Below are positions 35,083 to 43,051 of a stretch of DNA of 64,000 nucleotides, piece by piece. The notes under the pieces were generated by a model, which did not search any database, was not told the origin of the DNA, and was given only the letters and a program-made list of their open reading frames with translations. Numbering within the stretch: the first letter of the stretch is position 1; each line of letters begins with the position of its first letter. Made by a program: the position numbers and the translations under genes. This DNA comes from Micromonospora ferruginea (GTDB taxonomy: Bacteria; Actinomycetota; Actinomycetes; Mycobacteriales; Micromonosporaceae), in contig NZ_CP059322.2 of assembly GCF_013694245.2 (NCBI RefSeq), positions 51,001 through 115,000 of the forward strand. Direction: 5' to 3'.

Positions 35083-36137
35083 CCGACCTCTACATCCAGG
35101 ACGTGACGCTGCGCGACGGCATGCACGCCATCGCCCACCGCTACACCGTCGACCAGGTCCGGACCGTCGCCGCCGCGTTGGACGCGGCCGGGGTGGCGGC
35201 CATCGAGGTGGCGCACGGTGACGGGCTGGCCGGCTCCAGCGTCAACTACGGCCACGGCGCGGCCTCGGACGCGGAGTGGATCTCGGCCGCCGCCGAGGTG
35301 CTGACGAACGCCCGGCTCACCACGCTGCTGCTACCCGGCATCGGCACGATCGCCGACCTGAAGGCGGCGAAGGCGCTCGGCGTGACCAGCGTGCGGATCG
35401 CCACCCACTGCACCGAGGCGGACATCTCCGCCCAGCACATCGCCTGGGCCCGGGAGAACGACATGGACGTCTCCGGGTTCCTGATGATGTCGCACCTCAA
35501 CGACCCGGCCGGGCTGGCCGCCCAGGCCCGGCTGATGGAGTCGTACGGCGCGCACTGCGTCTACGTCACCGACTCCGGCGGACGGCTGCTGATGTCCGAC
35601 GTGGCGCAGCGCGTCGACGCGTACCGGCAGGTGCTGGCGCCGGAGACGCAGATCGGCATCCACGCGCACCACAACCTGTCGCTGGGTGTGGCGAACAGCG
35701 TGCTGGCGGTCGAGCACGGCCGGATCCTCGGCGACGGCCCGCTCGGCTCGCCGTCCGGGCGCACCGTGCGGGTGGACGCGTCGCTGGCCGGAATGGGCGC
35801 GGGCGCCGGCAACGCCCCGCTGGAGGTCTTCGTCGCGGTCGCCGAGCTGCACGGCTGGAAGCACGGCTGCGACGTGTTCGCGCTGATGGACGCCGCCGAC
35901 GACCTGGTCCGCCCGTTGCAGGACCGGCCGGTGCAGGTCGACCGGGAGACGCTCTCCCTGGGGTACGCGGGCGTCTACTCCAGCTTCCTGCGCCACGCCG
36001 AGCGGGCCTCGGCGAAGTACGGGGTGGACGTCCGTTCCATCCTGGTCGAGCTGGGCCGCCGCCGGATGGTCGGTGGTCAGGAGGACATGATCGTGGACGT
36101 GGCACTGGACCTGGCCGGCAAGGAGCAGACCTCATGA
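35079..36137 (+). CDS. 4-hydroxy-2-oxovalerate aldolase
   Basis: This 352-residue DRE-TIM metallolyase family enzyme (MhpE/DmpG type) has the N-terminal VTLRDGMHA motif, the substrate/metal loop [33 protein letters not shown], and the metal-binding His pair in [15 protein letters not shown]. It cleaves 4-hydroxy-2-oxovalerate to pyruvate and acetaldehyde; the latter is passed to the acetylating dehydrogenase. Length and motifs are complete. Four-base overlaps on both sides. Confidence 0.94.
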   Translation: MTDLYIQDVTLRDGMHAIAHRYTVDQVRTVAAALDAAGVAAIEVAHGDGLAGSSVNYGHGAASDAEWISAAAEVLTNARLTTLLLPGIGTIADLKAAKALGVTSVRIATHCTEADISAQHIAWARENDMDVSGFLMMSHLNDPAGLAAQARLMESYGAHCVYVTDSGGRLLMSDVAQRVDAYRQVLAPETQIGIHAHHNLSLGVANSVLAVEHGRILGDGPLGSPSGRTVRVDASLAGMGAGAGNAPLEVFVAVAELHGWKHGCDVFALMDAADDLVRPLQDRPVQVDRETLSLGYAGVYSSFLRHAERASAKYGVDVRSILVELGRRRMVGGQEDMIVDVALDLAGKEQTS

Positions 36138-36907
36138 TCGGTCCGGACGTCGCGGGGATCGCGGAGAAGCTGGGCGCGGCGGCGGACTCCGCCACCGCGA
36201 TTCCGCAGCTCGCCGCCGAGACCGGCCTCGACGTGGACACCGCGTACGCGGTGCAGGAGGCGCTGGTGCGGCGCCGCCTCGACCGCGGCGAGCGGCTGGT
36301 CGGGTTGAAGATGGGGCTGACCAGCAAGGCCAAGATGGCCCAGGTCGGCGTGGACGAGGTGATCTGGGGCCGGCTCACCGACGTGATGCGGGTGCCCGAC
36401 GGCGGGACGGTCGACACCGCCGACTTCATCCACCCCCGGGTCGAGCCGGAGGTGGCGTTCCTGCTGGACCGGCTGCCCGACCCGGGCGAGCCGGTCGGCT
36501 CGTTCACCCGCGCGGTCCGCGCGGTCGCCCCGGCGATCGAGCTGATCGACTCCCGGTACGCGAACTTCACCTTCTCCCTGCCGGACGTGGTCGCGGACAA
36601 CACCTCGGCCGCCGCGTTCGCGATCGGGCCCTGGTCGCCGGTGCCGGACGGGTTGGACAATCTGGGCGTGCTGCTGGAGATCGACGGGCGGGTGGCGCAG
36701 GTCGGCTCGACCGCGGCGATCCTCGGCGACCCGCGCCGCGCGCTCGACGAGGGCCTGCGGCTGGCCGGCCGGCACGGCGTCCGGCTGCGCAGGGGCTGGG
36801 TCTTCCTGGCCGGCGCGGCCACCGCCGCGGTGCCGCTGCGCCCGGGCGCGCACGTGCGCGCCACCGTGGAGAAGCTGGGTTCCGCCTCGCTGAAGGCAAT
36901 CCCGTGA
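36134..36907 (+). CDS. 2-oxo-3-hexenedioate (4-oxalocrotonate) decarboxylase
   Basis: This 257-residue paralogue of the hydratase belongs to the same FAH-like hydratase/decarboxylase fold. Matching segments are [58 protein letters not shown] and [16 protein letters not shown]. The DmpH/AmnE-type decarboxylase is expected between the deaminase and the hydratase, and it is the natural assignment of the second paralogue. The exact division of labour between the two copies is inferred from closer resemblance and gene order, not proved. Overlaps both neighbours. Confidence 0.82.
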   Translation: MIGPDVAGIAEKLGAAADSATAIPQLAAETGLDVDTAYAVQEALVRRRLDRGERLVGLKMGLTSKAKMAQVGVDEVIWGRLTDVMRVPDGGTVDTADFIHPRVEPEVAFLLDRLPDPGEPVGSFTRAVRAVAPAIELIDSRYANFTFSLPDVVADNTSAAAFAIGPWSPVPDGLDNLGVLLEIDGRVAQVGSTAAILGDPRRALDEGLRLAGRHGVRLRRGWVFLAGAATAAVPLRPGAHVRATVEKLGSASLKAIP

Positions 36908-37386
36908 GCGCGAGGAGTGAGCCGGTTTTGCGAGCCCCGCAGTCGCGAACGAAAAGCGGCCCAGCGACCGGCCGGGTCGTCGCCGGGAAGGCCGTGCCGC
37001 GCGGGGCGTTCCCGCACGTCAAGGTGGCCGGCGGGTTCGTCTTCGTCTCCGGTACGTCGGCACGCCGGCCGGACAACACGTTCGCCGGTGTGTCGGTGGA
37101 CGAGTTCGGCACCACCGACCTGGACGTCCGGGAGCAGACCCGGGCGGTGATCGGGAACATCCGGGACCTGCTGCGCTCGGTCGGCGCCGACCTGGCCGAC
37201 CTGGTGCAGGTCACCAGCTACCTGGTCAACATGAACGACTTCGGTGGCTACAACGAGGTGTGGGCGGAGTTCTTCGACGCCACCGGTCCGACCCGGACCA
37301 CGGTGGCCGTGCACCAGCTTCCGCACCCGCACCTGCTGATCGAGATGCAGGCCGTCGCCCTACTGCCGTCGGGAGGTCCGTCATGA
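36904..37386 (+). CDS. 2-aminomuconate deaminase (RidA/YjgF family)
   Basis: This 160-residue protein has a complete RidA-fold domain from about residue 22 ([23 protein letters not shown]) to the end, with [42 protein letters not shown] and the typical C-terminal [12 protein letters not shown]. Bacterial 2-aminomuconate deaminases (AmnD/NbaF) belong to this family, and the operon position agrees. It would release ammonia and give 4-oxalocrotonate. The first about 20 residues ([18 protein letters not shown]) look unlike coding sequence and may derive from an intergenic repeat joined to the gene. GTG overlaps the upstream stop. Confidence 0.85.
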   Translation: MSARSEPVLRAPQSRTKSGPATGRVVAGKAVPRGAFPHVKVAGGFVFVSGTSARRPDNTFAGVSVDEFGTTDLDVREQTRAVIGNIRDLLRSVGADLADLVQVTSYLVNMNDFGGYNEVWAEFFDATGPTRTTVAVHQLPHPHLLIEMQAVALLPSGGPS

Positions 37387-37907
37387 GTGAGATCGCCGAG
37401 CCGTTCAGCTTCACCGGCTGGATCGGGGAGAACCAGCACCTGCTCAAGCCGCCGGTGGGCAACAAGGAGATGCTGCCCGGCAGCGACGACTTCATCGTCA
37501 TGGTGGTGGGCGGGCCGAACCAGCGCACCGACTTCCACGTCGACCCGTACGAGGAGTTCTTCTACCAGGTCAAGGGCAACATGCACGTCAACCTGATGAC
37601 GCCCGAGGGTCCGCGTACGGTGCACGTGCGCGAGGGGCAGATGTGGATGCTGCCGCGCAACACCCCGCACTCGCCGCAGCGTCCGGAGGCCGGCTCGATC
37701 GGCATGGTGATCGAGCGGGTCCGCGATGAGGGCACGCTGGAGAAGTTCCAGTGGTACTGCGCCGAGTGCAGCCACAAGGTGCACGAGGTCGAGTTGCAGG
37801 TGCGTGACATCGCCGCCGACCTGCCCCCGGTCTTCGCCGCGTTCTACGCCGACGAGAAGGCCCGCACCTGCGACAACTGCGGCGCGCTGCACCCGGGCAA
37901 GGGCTGA
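37383..37907 (+). CDS. 3-hydroxyanthranilate 3,4-dioxygenase
   Basis: This 174-residue cupin non-heme Fe(II) dioxygenase opens 3-hydroxyanthranilate to 2-amino-3-carboxymuconate semialdehyde. Iron ligands are seen as His and Glu in [17 protein letters not shown] and His in [12 protein letters not shown]. The C-terminal CAEC and CDNC pairs form the extra rubredoxin-like metal site found in bacterial HAO. Full length for the bacterial type. The ATG overlaps the deaminase stop, and its own TGA overlaps the next ATG by one base. Confidence 0.95.
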   Translation: MSEIAEPFSFTGWIGENQHLLKPPVGNKEMLPGSDDFIVMVVGGPNQRTDFHVDPYEEFFYQVKGNMHVNLMTPEGPRTVHVREGQMWMLPRNTPHSPQRPEAGSIGMVIERVRDEGTLEKFQWYCAECSHKVHEVELQVRDIAADLPPVFAAFYADEKARTCDNCGALHPGKG

Positions 37908-38917
37908 TGCCGCTGCCGGTGGTGGACGTGCACACGCACGTCGTACCGAAGGGGTGGCCGGACCTCGCCGCGGCCTGCGGCGGGTCCGGCTGGCCGTGGC
38001 TGCGGGTGGACTCCGAGCGCGCCGCCATGATCATGGTGGGGGAGACGGAGTTCCGGCCGGTCGGGGCGCCGTGCTGGGACGCGCCCACCCGGCTCGCCGA
38101 CATGGCCGCCGACGGCGTCGACGTGCAGGTGGTGTCGCCCACCCCGGTCTTCTTCGGCTACGACCGCCCGGCCGACCAGGCGGTCAAGGTGGCCCGGATC
38201 TTCAACGACCTGACCCTGGAGGTCACCGCCGCCGGCGGTGACCGGCTGGTGCCGTTCTGCCAGGTGCCGTTGCAGGACGCCGACCTGGCCTGCGCCGAGC
38301 TGGACCGCTGCCTCGCCGCCGGGCACGCCGGGGTGGAGATCGGCAACCACGTCGGCGACCGGGACCTCGACGACGCCGGCATCGTGGCGTTCCTGACCCA
38401 CTGCGCCGAGGTCGGCGCGCCGGTCTTCGTGCACCCGTGGGACATGCCCGGCGGGCCCCGGCTGAACCGGTGGATGGCCCGCTGGCTGACCGGGATGCCG
38501 GCCGAGACGCACCTGTCGGTGCTGGCGCTGATCCTCGGCGGCGTCTTCGACCGGGTGCCGGAGACGCTGCGGATCTGCTTCGCCCACGGTGGCGGCAGCT
38601 TCCCGTTCTGGCTGGGCCGCGCCGACAACGCCTGGCACCGCCGCGGCGACCTGGTACGCGGTGCGTCCGGCGCGCCGCCCAGCTCCTACGTCGACCGGTT
38701 CAGCGTCGACTCGGTGGTGTTCGAACCGGCCGCCTTGCGGCTGCTGGTGGACACCATGGGCGCCGATCGGGTGCTGCTCGGCAGCGACTACCCGTATCCG
38801 CTGGGGGAGCGGCCGGTCGGGCAGGTGGTGCACCGCTCCGACTTCCTCACCGACGCGCAGCGGGCCGCGCTGCTCGGCGGCAACGCCCTGCGCTTCCTCG
38901 GCCGAGTCGATATATAA
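37907..38917 (+). CDS. 2-amino-3-carboxymuconate-6-semialdehyde decarboxylase
   Basis: This 336-residue amidohydrolase-fold metal enzyme (ACMSD/NbaD type) has the Zn motif VDVHTHVVPKGW near the N-terminus, the His in VFVHPWDMPGGPRLN, and the metal-binding Asp in VLLGSDYPYPLGE near the C-terminus. It diverts the unstable product of the 3-hydroxyanthranilate dioxygenase away from quinolinate and NAD synthesis into catabolism. It is the last gene of the operon; a TA pair with its own promoter starts 28 bases downstream. No strong terminator is seen in that short gap. Confidence 0.94.
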   Translation: MPLPVVDVHTHVVPKGWPDLAAACGGSGWPWLRVDSERAAMIMVGETEFRPVGAPCWDAPTRLADMAADGVDVQVVSPTPVFFGYDRPADQAVKVARIFNDLTLEVTAAGGDRLVPFCQVPLQDADLACAELDRCLAAGHAGVEIGNHVGDRDLDDAGIVAFLTHCAEVGAPVFVHPWDMPGGPRLNRWMARWLTGMPAETHLSVLALILGGVFDRVPETLRICFAHGGGSFPFWLGRADNAWHRRGDLVRGASGAPPSSYVDRFSVDSVVFEPAALRLLVDTMGADRVLLGSDYPYPLGERPVGQVVHRSDFLTDAQRAALLGGNALRFLGRVDI

Positions 38918-38933
38918 AGAACCTCGGGGCGTA

Positions 38934-38939
38934 TACAAT
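38934..38939 (+). promoter_or_regulatory. -10-like hexamer of a leaderless promoter (vapB-like)
   Basis: TACAAT, in the rare A+T-rich context GTATACAATC, ends six bases before the GTG at 38946. Initiation at the start codon would give a leaderless antitoxin-toxin mRNA. Confidence 0.5.
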
Positions 38940-38945
38940 CGCTTC

Positions 38946-39164
38946 GTGAAGACTGTCATCGACCTGGACGACGAACTGCTCGAGCGCGCCCGGCGTGAAC
39001 TCGGCACCAAGAGCAAGAAGGACACGATCCACGCGGCGTTGCGGCTGGTCGCCGAGCGCGGCGAGCGGATGGAGGCGATCCGGGAACTGCTGTCGATCGA
39101 CCGCGACTGGACGGGCATCGTCGACGACGACAAGATGCCCGACAGCGAGAAGAACGCGGCGTGA
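38946..39164 (+). CDS. vapB: VapB-type antitoxin
   Basis: This 72-residue protein starts KTVIDLDDELLERARRELG, the beta-strand plus helix of the ribbon-helix-helix antitoxins (VapB, MazE9-like) that bind DNA as dimers and cover the toxin with their C-terminus. The acidic C-terminal part (RDWTGIVDDDKMPDSEKNAA) matches toxin-binding tails. The GTG start is supported by the -10-like TACAAT just upstream. The TGA overlaps the toxin GTG by four bases, the usual coupling in vapBC operons. Likely auto-repressed. Confidence 0.88.
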   Translation: MKTVIDLDDELLERARRELGTKSKKDTIHAALRLVAERGERMEAIRELLSIDRDWTGIVDDDKMPDSEKNAA

Positions 39165-39586
39165 CGACTGCCGGCCTCTATCTCATCGACACCTCGGCAT
39201 GGGCTCGGCTTCGGCTGCCCGTCGTGGCCAAGAGGGTGAGCGCCGTCCTGGAGGAAGGACTGGCGGCGACATGTCTCCCGCTCGACCTGGAGGACGGTCG
39301 CAGCGCGCGGGACTTTCGTGACGCGATGGCCATCCGCGCCCGTCGCGCCCAGCTCATGGTCGAGCTTCCGGTGACCACGGCCGTCTCCACTCGCGCCCGG
39401 GACCTGCAACTGGCACTCACCGCGCGGGGGTATCACCGGGCCGCGAGCCCGGTCGACCTCACGGTCGCGGCGGTCGCGGCCGAACACTCCGCGACCGTCC
39501 TTCACTACGACCGCGACTTCGATCTGCTGGCCGACGTCGGCGGCCCGCGATCGGAGTGGGTGGCCCCGCCCGGCACCCTCTCCTGA
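39161..39586 (+). CDS. vapC: VapC-type PIN-domain toxin ribonuclease
   Basis: This 141-residue PIN-domain protein has the first catalytic Asp in LIDTSAWAR (about residue 10) and a conserved acidic position in LDLEDGRSARD (about residue 45). A later Asp is in SPVDLTVAAVAAEH and a last one in HYDRDFDLLADV, so the four-acid Mg-binding set looks complete. VapC toxins cleave tRNA or rRNA; the target here is unknown. Translationally coupled to the antitoxin gene. A strong hairpin follows 12 bases after the stop. Confidence 0.88.
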   Translation: MTTAGLYLIDTSAWARLRLPVVAKRVSAVLEEGLAATCLPLDLEDGRSARDFRDAMAIRARRAQLMVELPVTTAVSTRARDLQLALTARGYHRAASPVDLTVAAVAAEHSATVLHYDRDFDLLADVGGPRSEWVAPPGTLS

Positions 39587-39597
39587 ACGCATCGCTC

Positions 39598-39639
39598 CGG
39601 GTGCGTCCGTTGTCGCCGGGGCGACGACGGACGCACCCG
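39598..39639. terminator. 18-bp hairpin between vapC and the cutinase gene
   Basis: The arms at 39598-39615 and 39622-39639 are complementary apart from one G-T type pair, with a six-base loop. It is placed between convergent genes, so it may act in both directions. Confidence 0.65.
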
Positions 39640-39657
39640 ACCATGCGTAGGGCCGGG

Positions 39658-40599
39658 TCAGGAGTGCGGGCAGGTGTCCCGGTACTCCTCGATGGCGCTG
39701 CCCCGGGGCGCCGGGCAGAGGAACTGCTCGTAGCGGGTGTCGTCGTCGACGAACCGCTTGAGCCAGGAGATGCTGTACTTCGCGACCGTCACGTTCGGCG
39801 AGGTCGGCGCGGAGTGGCTCGCCGCGTTCAACTCCAGGTACGCCTTGTCCAGGGTGGCCGGCAGGCTGGTGTAGAACGGCTCGGAGTGCGACGACACCGG
39901 CGCGACCGTGTCGTTCTCGGCGCCGATGACGAGCGTCGGCACGCGTACCGACGACCAGTTCTTCACGGTGTGCCAGCCGGTCAGCGGGATCGCCGCCTGG
40001 AGCGAGGGCCGGGCGTTCGCCGCCGAGAGGCTGCCGCCGCCGCCCATCGAGTGTCCCATCACGGCGAGCCGGTTCCGGTCCACCCGGGCGCGCACCGTGC
40101 TGGTGGTGGCCAGGTAGTCCACGGCGGCCAGGAGTTGGGTGCCGCGGCTGGCCGGCTGGTCGTAGACGGACAGCGTGTCGATGGTGATGACCACGAAGCC
40201 CTGGGAGGCCAGGCGTGGTCCGAGCCAGGCGACGGAGGACTGGCTGGCGGTGAAGCCGGGGGAGACGGCGACCGCGCCGAAGGTGCCCTCGGCGGTGCTG
40301 GTCGGGTAGTAGATCGTGCCGCCCCGGAAACCGCTCACGCTCGACGCGGCGACGGTGGTCTGCGCGATGGCGAACGGCCCGCGGGTGGCCTCGATGCTGG
40401 CGGTCGTGGGCGCGGGGCCCCGCTCGTAGGGGTTGGCGGCCAGCGTCGTGGCCGGGGCGCCGTCGCGGGCCCCGGCCGGTGCCGCGGGCAGGGCGGCGAG
40501 ACCGGCGGCGGTCAGCGCCAGGGCGAGCAGCGGGCGGAGGATCCGCGGAAGACGGCGGGTCGGGGGTGGGGTGCTCTGCGGGTCGGGTACGGGTTGCAC
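39658..40599 (-). CDS. secreted cutinase / polyester hydrolase (PET-hydrolase-like)
   Basis: This 313-residue secreted serine hydrolase has a signal peptide (about residues 15-43, [28 protein letters not shown]). The mature enzyme begins near the [11 protein letters not shown] segment, as in Thermobifida and Saccharomonospora cutinases. The catalytic triad is Ser184 in GHSMGGGG, Asp230 in ENDTVAP and His262 in SHSAP. Also present are the oxyanion-side aromatic in SPGFTAS, Trp in [10 protein letters not shown], and the C-terminal disulfide pair (FLCPAP and DTCP). Enzymes of this close family hydrolyse cutin and many act on synthetic polyesters. GTG at 40599 follows AGGGAG; an upstream in-frame start adds a non-signal-like tail. 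Confidence 0.9.
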   Translation of the reverse strand: MQPVPDPQSTPPPTRRLPRILRPLLALALTAAGLAALPAAPAGARDGAPATTLAANPYERGPAPTTASIEATRGPFAIAQTTVAASSVSGFRGGTIYYPTSTAEGTFGAVAVSPGFTASQSSVAWLGPRLASQGFVVITIDTLSVYDQPASRGTQLLAAVDYLATTSTVRARVDRNRLAVMGHSMGGGGSLSAANARPSLQAAIPLTGWHTVKNWSSVRVPTLVIGAENDTVAPVSSHSEPFYTSLPATLDKAYLELNAASHSAPTSPNVTVAKYSISWLKRFVDDDTRYEQFLCPAPRGSAIEEYRDTCPHS

Positions 40600-40757
40600 G
40601 GCGCGCTCCCTGGGGTGGTGGTTGCGGCGACATCGACTTAGGTCGATCGATACGGCCATCGTCCGCGTCCGCGCCCCGGCCCGGCAATCCCGATCCGGTC
40701 ATGCCAGCCGGGTATGGGCCCCGGCCGTGTCGCCCGGCCGTCCCGCCGCCGAACGGG

Positions 40758-40763
40758 CAGGAT
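40758..40763 (+). promoter_or_regulatory. -10-like hexamer of a leaderless promoter (amidase)
   Basis: CAGGAT ends six bases before the ATG at 40770, matching the arrangement at the ligase and globin genes. Confidence 0.45.
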
Positions 40764-40769
40764 GGTGGC

Positions 40770-42233
40770 ATGGCCGAGCCGCACGACCTGACCGCGCTGG
40801 AGCAGGCCGCCGCGATCCGCCGGGGCGAGCTGTCCAGCGTGGAGCTGGTCGAGCACCACCTGCGCCGGGTCGACGCGCTCGGCGACACGGTCGGCGCGTT
40901 CGTCACCGTCACCGCCGAGCGCGCCCGGGCCGCCGCCCGCGCCGCCGACGCCGCCCCGGCCGACACGCGCGGGCCGCTGCACGGGGTGCCCACCGCGATC
41001 AAGGACCTCACGCTGACCGCCGGCGTGCGCACCACGTTCGGCTCGGCCGCCTTCGCCGACTTCGTGCCGCCGGTCGACGCCGACGTGGTCCGCTTCCTGG
41101 GCGACGCCGGCCTGGTCAGCCTCGGCAAGACCACCACCTCCGAGCTGGGCTGCTCGCTCTACTCCGAGGGGCGGGTCGCGCCGCCGGCCCGCAACCCGTG
41201 GGACCTGGCGTACACCGCGGGTGGCTCCAGCGGCGGCGCGGCCGCCGCGGTCGCCGCCGGCCTGGCGCCGGTGGCGCAGGGCTCCGACGGCGGCGGCTCA
41301 CTGCGCATCCCGGCCGCGCTCTGCGGCCTGGTCGGGCACAAACCGAGCCGGGGGCTGGTCTCCGGCGGGCCGCTCGGCTTCGGCGCGTTCGGGCTGCCCA
41401 CCAACGGGCCGATCGGCCGCACCGTCGCCGACGTGGCCGCGCTGCTCGACGTGCTGGCCCGGCCGGTGCCCGGCGAGCCCTACCTGCCGCCGGCCGCGCC
41501 CGCCGGCGGCTACCTCGGCGCGGCCCGCGCCGCCGACCCCGGCCGGCTGCGGATCGGCCGCTTCACCGCCGGGATGCTCGCCGACGAGCCGGTCCACCCC
41601 GACTGCGTGGCCGCCGTCGACCGGGCCGCCGCGCTGCTCGCCGACGCCGGGCACGAGGTGGTCGAGGTTCCCGCGCCACTCGGCCCGGAGGCCTGGCCGA
41701 TGTTCGAGACCGTCTGGTACGCGCTCGCGCTCGCCCCGGTGCCGGCCGGCCGGGAGGGCGAGCTGCTGCCGCTGACCCGGTTCCTGCGCGAACGCGGCGA
41801 GGCGGTCGGCGCGTCCCGGCTGATGGCCGCGCTCGGCGAGCTGCAGGTGCAGGTACGCCACGGCGTACGCCGTACCGCCGGCTGTGACCTGCTGCTCTGC
41901 CCCACGCTGTCCGCACCGCAGGCGCCGGTCGGCGCGTTCGCCGCGCTCGACCCGGCGGAGGACTTCGACAGGCAGCGGCGCTTCTCGCCCTACTGCGCGG
42001 TCTTCAACGTCACCGGCGATCCGTCCGTTTCGCTGCCGGTCGGCCGGACCGCCGAGGGCCTGCCGGTCGGGGTGCTGCTCACCGGCCGGTACGGCGACGA
42101 CGCGACATTGACCGCCACTGCCGCGCAACTGGAGCACTGGTGTGGCGGATGGGATCAGCACCCCGCAATCTGGCGGGCCGTCGACTCCGCTAACGTGAAC
42201 ATCACAAGCGAGGTCGGGCGCGGCCCGTCGTGA
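40770..42233 (+). CDS. amidase signature family protein
   Basis: This 487-residue cytosolic amidase has a complete Ser-cisSer-Lys triad layout: Lys in GVPTAIKDL (about residue 76), the Gly/Ser-rich signature YTAGGSSGGAAAAVAAG with the cis-Ser, and the nucleophile Ser in GSDGGGSLRIPAALCG (about residue 175). Substrate unknown; relatives hydrolyse aliphatic and aromatic amides or act as glutamyl-tRNA amidotransferase A. The absence of gatB/gatC nearby argues against the latter. ATG at 40770 is supported by a CAGGAT hexamer six bases upstream. The next small gene begins 54 bases later. Confidence 0.9.
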   Translation: MAEPHDLTALEQAAAIRRGELSSVELVEHHLRRVDALGDTVGAFVTVTAERARAAARAADAAPADTRGPLHGVPTAIKDLTLTAGVRTTFGSAAFADFVPPVDADVVRFLGDAGLVSLGKTTTSELGCSLYSEGRVAPPARNPWDLAYTAGGSSGGAAAAVAAGLAPVAQGSDGGGSLRIPAALCGLVGHKPSRGLVSGGPLGFGAFGLPTNGPIGRTVADVAALLDVLARPVPGEPYLPPAAPAGGYLGAARAADPGRLRIGRFTAGMLADEPVHPDCVAAVDRAAALLADAGHEVVEVPAPLGPEAWPMFETVWYALALAPVPAGREGELLPLTRFLRERGEAVGASRLMAALGELQVQVRHGVRRTAGCDLLLCPTLSAPQAPVGAFAALDPAEDFDRQRRFSPYCAVFNVTGDPSVSLPVGRTAEGLPVGVLLTGRYGDDATLTATAAQLEHWCGGWDQHPAIWRAVDSANVNITSEVGRGPS

Positions 42234-42287
42234 CCGTCCACCCGACCCGGAACATTCCTGGTCTCTTTCCGCCTGGGGGCGTTGGGA

Positions 42288-42590
42288 TTGTCTGTTACCG
42301 AGACGTTGGTGTTCTTCGTCGGCATCCCGGCCGCCGCGGTGCTGGTGATCGCCGGTCTGGCGGCCGCCGGCAGCCGTGGCAGCGGTGGCGGCGCCAAGCG
42401 CTACCGGCCGGGGCGGCCCTTCGACTTCACTCCGGTCTGGTTCCTGGGCCGTCCGGAGCAGCTGGCCGACTCGGCCGGCACCGCGCTGACCGCCGGGGCG
42501 CAGGCGCCGGCGCTGACCAGCCGCAAGCAGGAGCAGGCCGGCCGGGAGGCACCGGCCAGTGGAACCGGAGGCGCAAGTGACCGTTGGTGA
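42288..42590 (+). CDS. small conserved membrane protein
   Basis: This 100-residue protein has one N-terminal membrane helix (about residues 5-25, TLVFFVGIPAAAVLVIAGLA) followed by a hydrophilic, Gly/Arg-rich cytosolic tail containing KRYRPGRPFDFTPVWFLGRPE. Similar short proteins beginning SVTETLVFF are common in actinobacteria, usually without an assigned function. TTG at 42288 is preferred over TTG at 42282, from spacing to the G-rich stretch upstream. The next gene starts inside its 3' end, which implies coupling. Confidence 0.7.
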   Translation: MSVTETLVFFVGIPAAAVLVIAGLAAAGSRGSGGGAKRYRPGRPFDFTPVWFLGRPEQLADSAGTALTAGAQAPALTSRKQEQAGREAPASGTGGASDRW

Positions 42591-42990
42591 AGCGCGGCCC
42601 ACGACCGGGACGGGCACCCCGCCCGACGTGCTGGACGGGCCGTTCTCGACCCGGCAACTGCTCCGCATCGACGAGGCGCTGCGCCTCGCCGACCAGGGGA
42701 CCGGCCTGGTCTTCTCGGTCTACGTCGGCGGCCTCGACGAGCCGATCCGGGAACACGCCGAGCGGCTGCACCGGCAGCTCGCCGACCCGGACCGCTCGGT
42801 GCTGATCGCGGTGTCGCCCAACCAGCGTCAGCTGGAGATCGTCACCGGCAAGTACGCGCGCAAGCGCATCCCCGACACGTACACCAAGCTGGCCGCGCTC
42901 TCCATGGTGGCCTCCTTCGGCGGCGGCGACCTGGCCGGCGGCGTCATCCAGGGCCTCGACCAGCTCGCCAGCCACGCCGGCAAGGGCTGA
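42577..42990 (+). CDS. DUF5130 family protein
   Basis: This 137-residue protein resembles the DUF5130/TPM-like domain. Key segments are PFSTRQLLRIDEALRLADQGTGLVFSVYVG, an acidic loop, VLIAVSPNQRQLEIVTGKYARKRI and the final helix ALSMVASFGGGDLAGGVIQGLDQLA. No signal peptide is seen. The preceding gene encodes a one-helix membrane protein and overlaps it by 14 bases, so the pair may form a membrane-associated unit of unknown role. GTG at 42577 has GGAGG five bases upstream; a GTG at 42559 is possible. Followed by a good terminator. Confidence 0.75.
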   Translation: MTVGEARPTTGTGTPPDVLDGPFSTRQLLRIDEALRLADQGTGLVFSVYVGGLDEPIREHAERLHRQLADPDRSVLIAVSPNQRQLEIVTGKYARKRIPDTYTKLAALSMVASFGGGDLAGGVIQGLDQLASHAGKG

Positions 42991-43002
42991 CCGCCCGCAG
43001 CC

Positions 43003-43050
43003 ACGACGAAGCCCGGCCCGCGTACCGCGTGGGCCGGGCTTTCTCGTCGT
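43003..43050. terminator. bidirectional hairpin terminator
   Basis: The arms ACGACGAAGCCCGGCCC and GGGCCGGGCTTTCTCGTCGT pair over about 17 bases with a small bulge. It lies 12 bases after the DUF5130 stop and directly against the stop of the convergent Uma2 gene. Short T/A runs occur inside the stem on both strands. Confidence 0.75.
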
Positions 43051-43051
43051 G

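Noticed and set aside
28338..37907. Operon as an NAD (quinolinate) biosynthesis route
   Set aside because: The ACMS decarboxylase, aminomuconate enzymes and pyruvate/acetyl-CoA-forming steps divert the intermediate to catabolism, and no quinolinate phosphoribosyltransferase is present.
38911..38917. TATATAA before vapB as a promoter element
   Set aside because: It includes the stop codon of the ACMS decarboxylase, and it is too far from the start to be the -10. TACAAT at 38934 fits better.
40770..42233. Amidase as glutamyl-tRNA(Gln) amidotransferase subunit A
   Set aside because: gatB and gatC are not adjacent, and an isolated signature amidase is more likely a general amidase.
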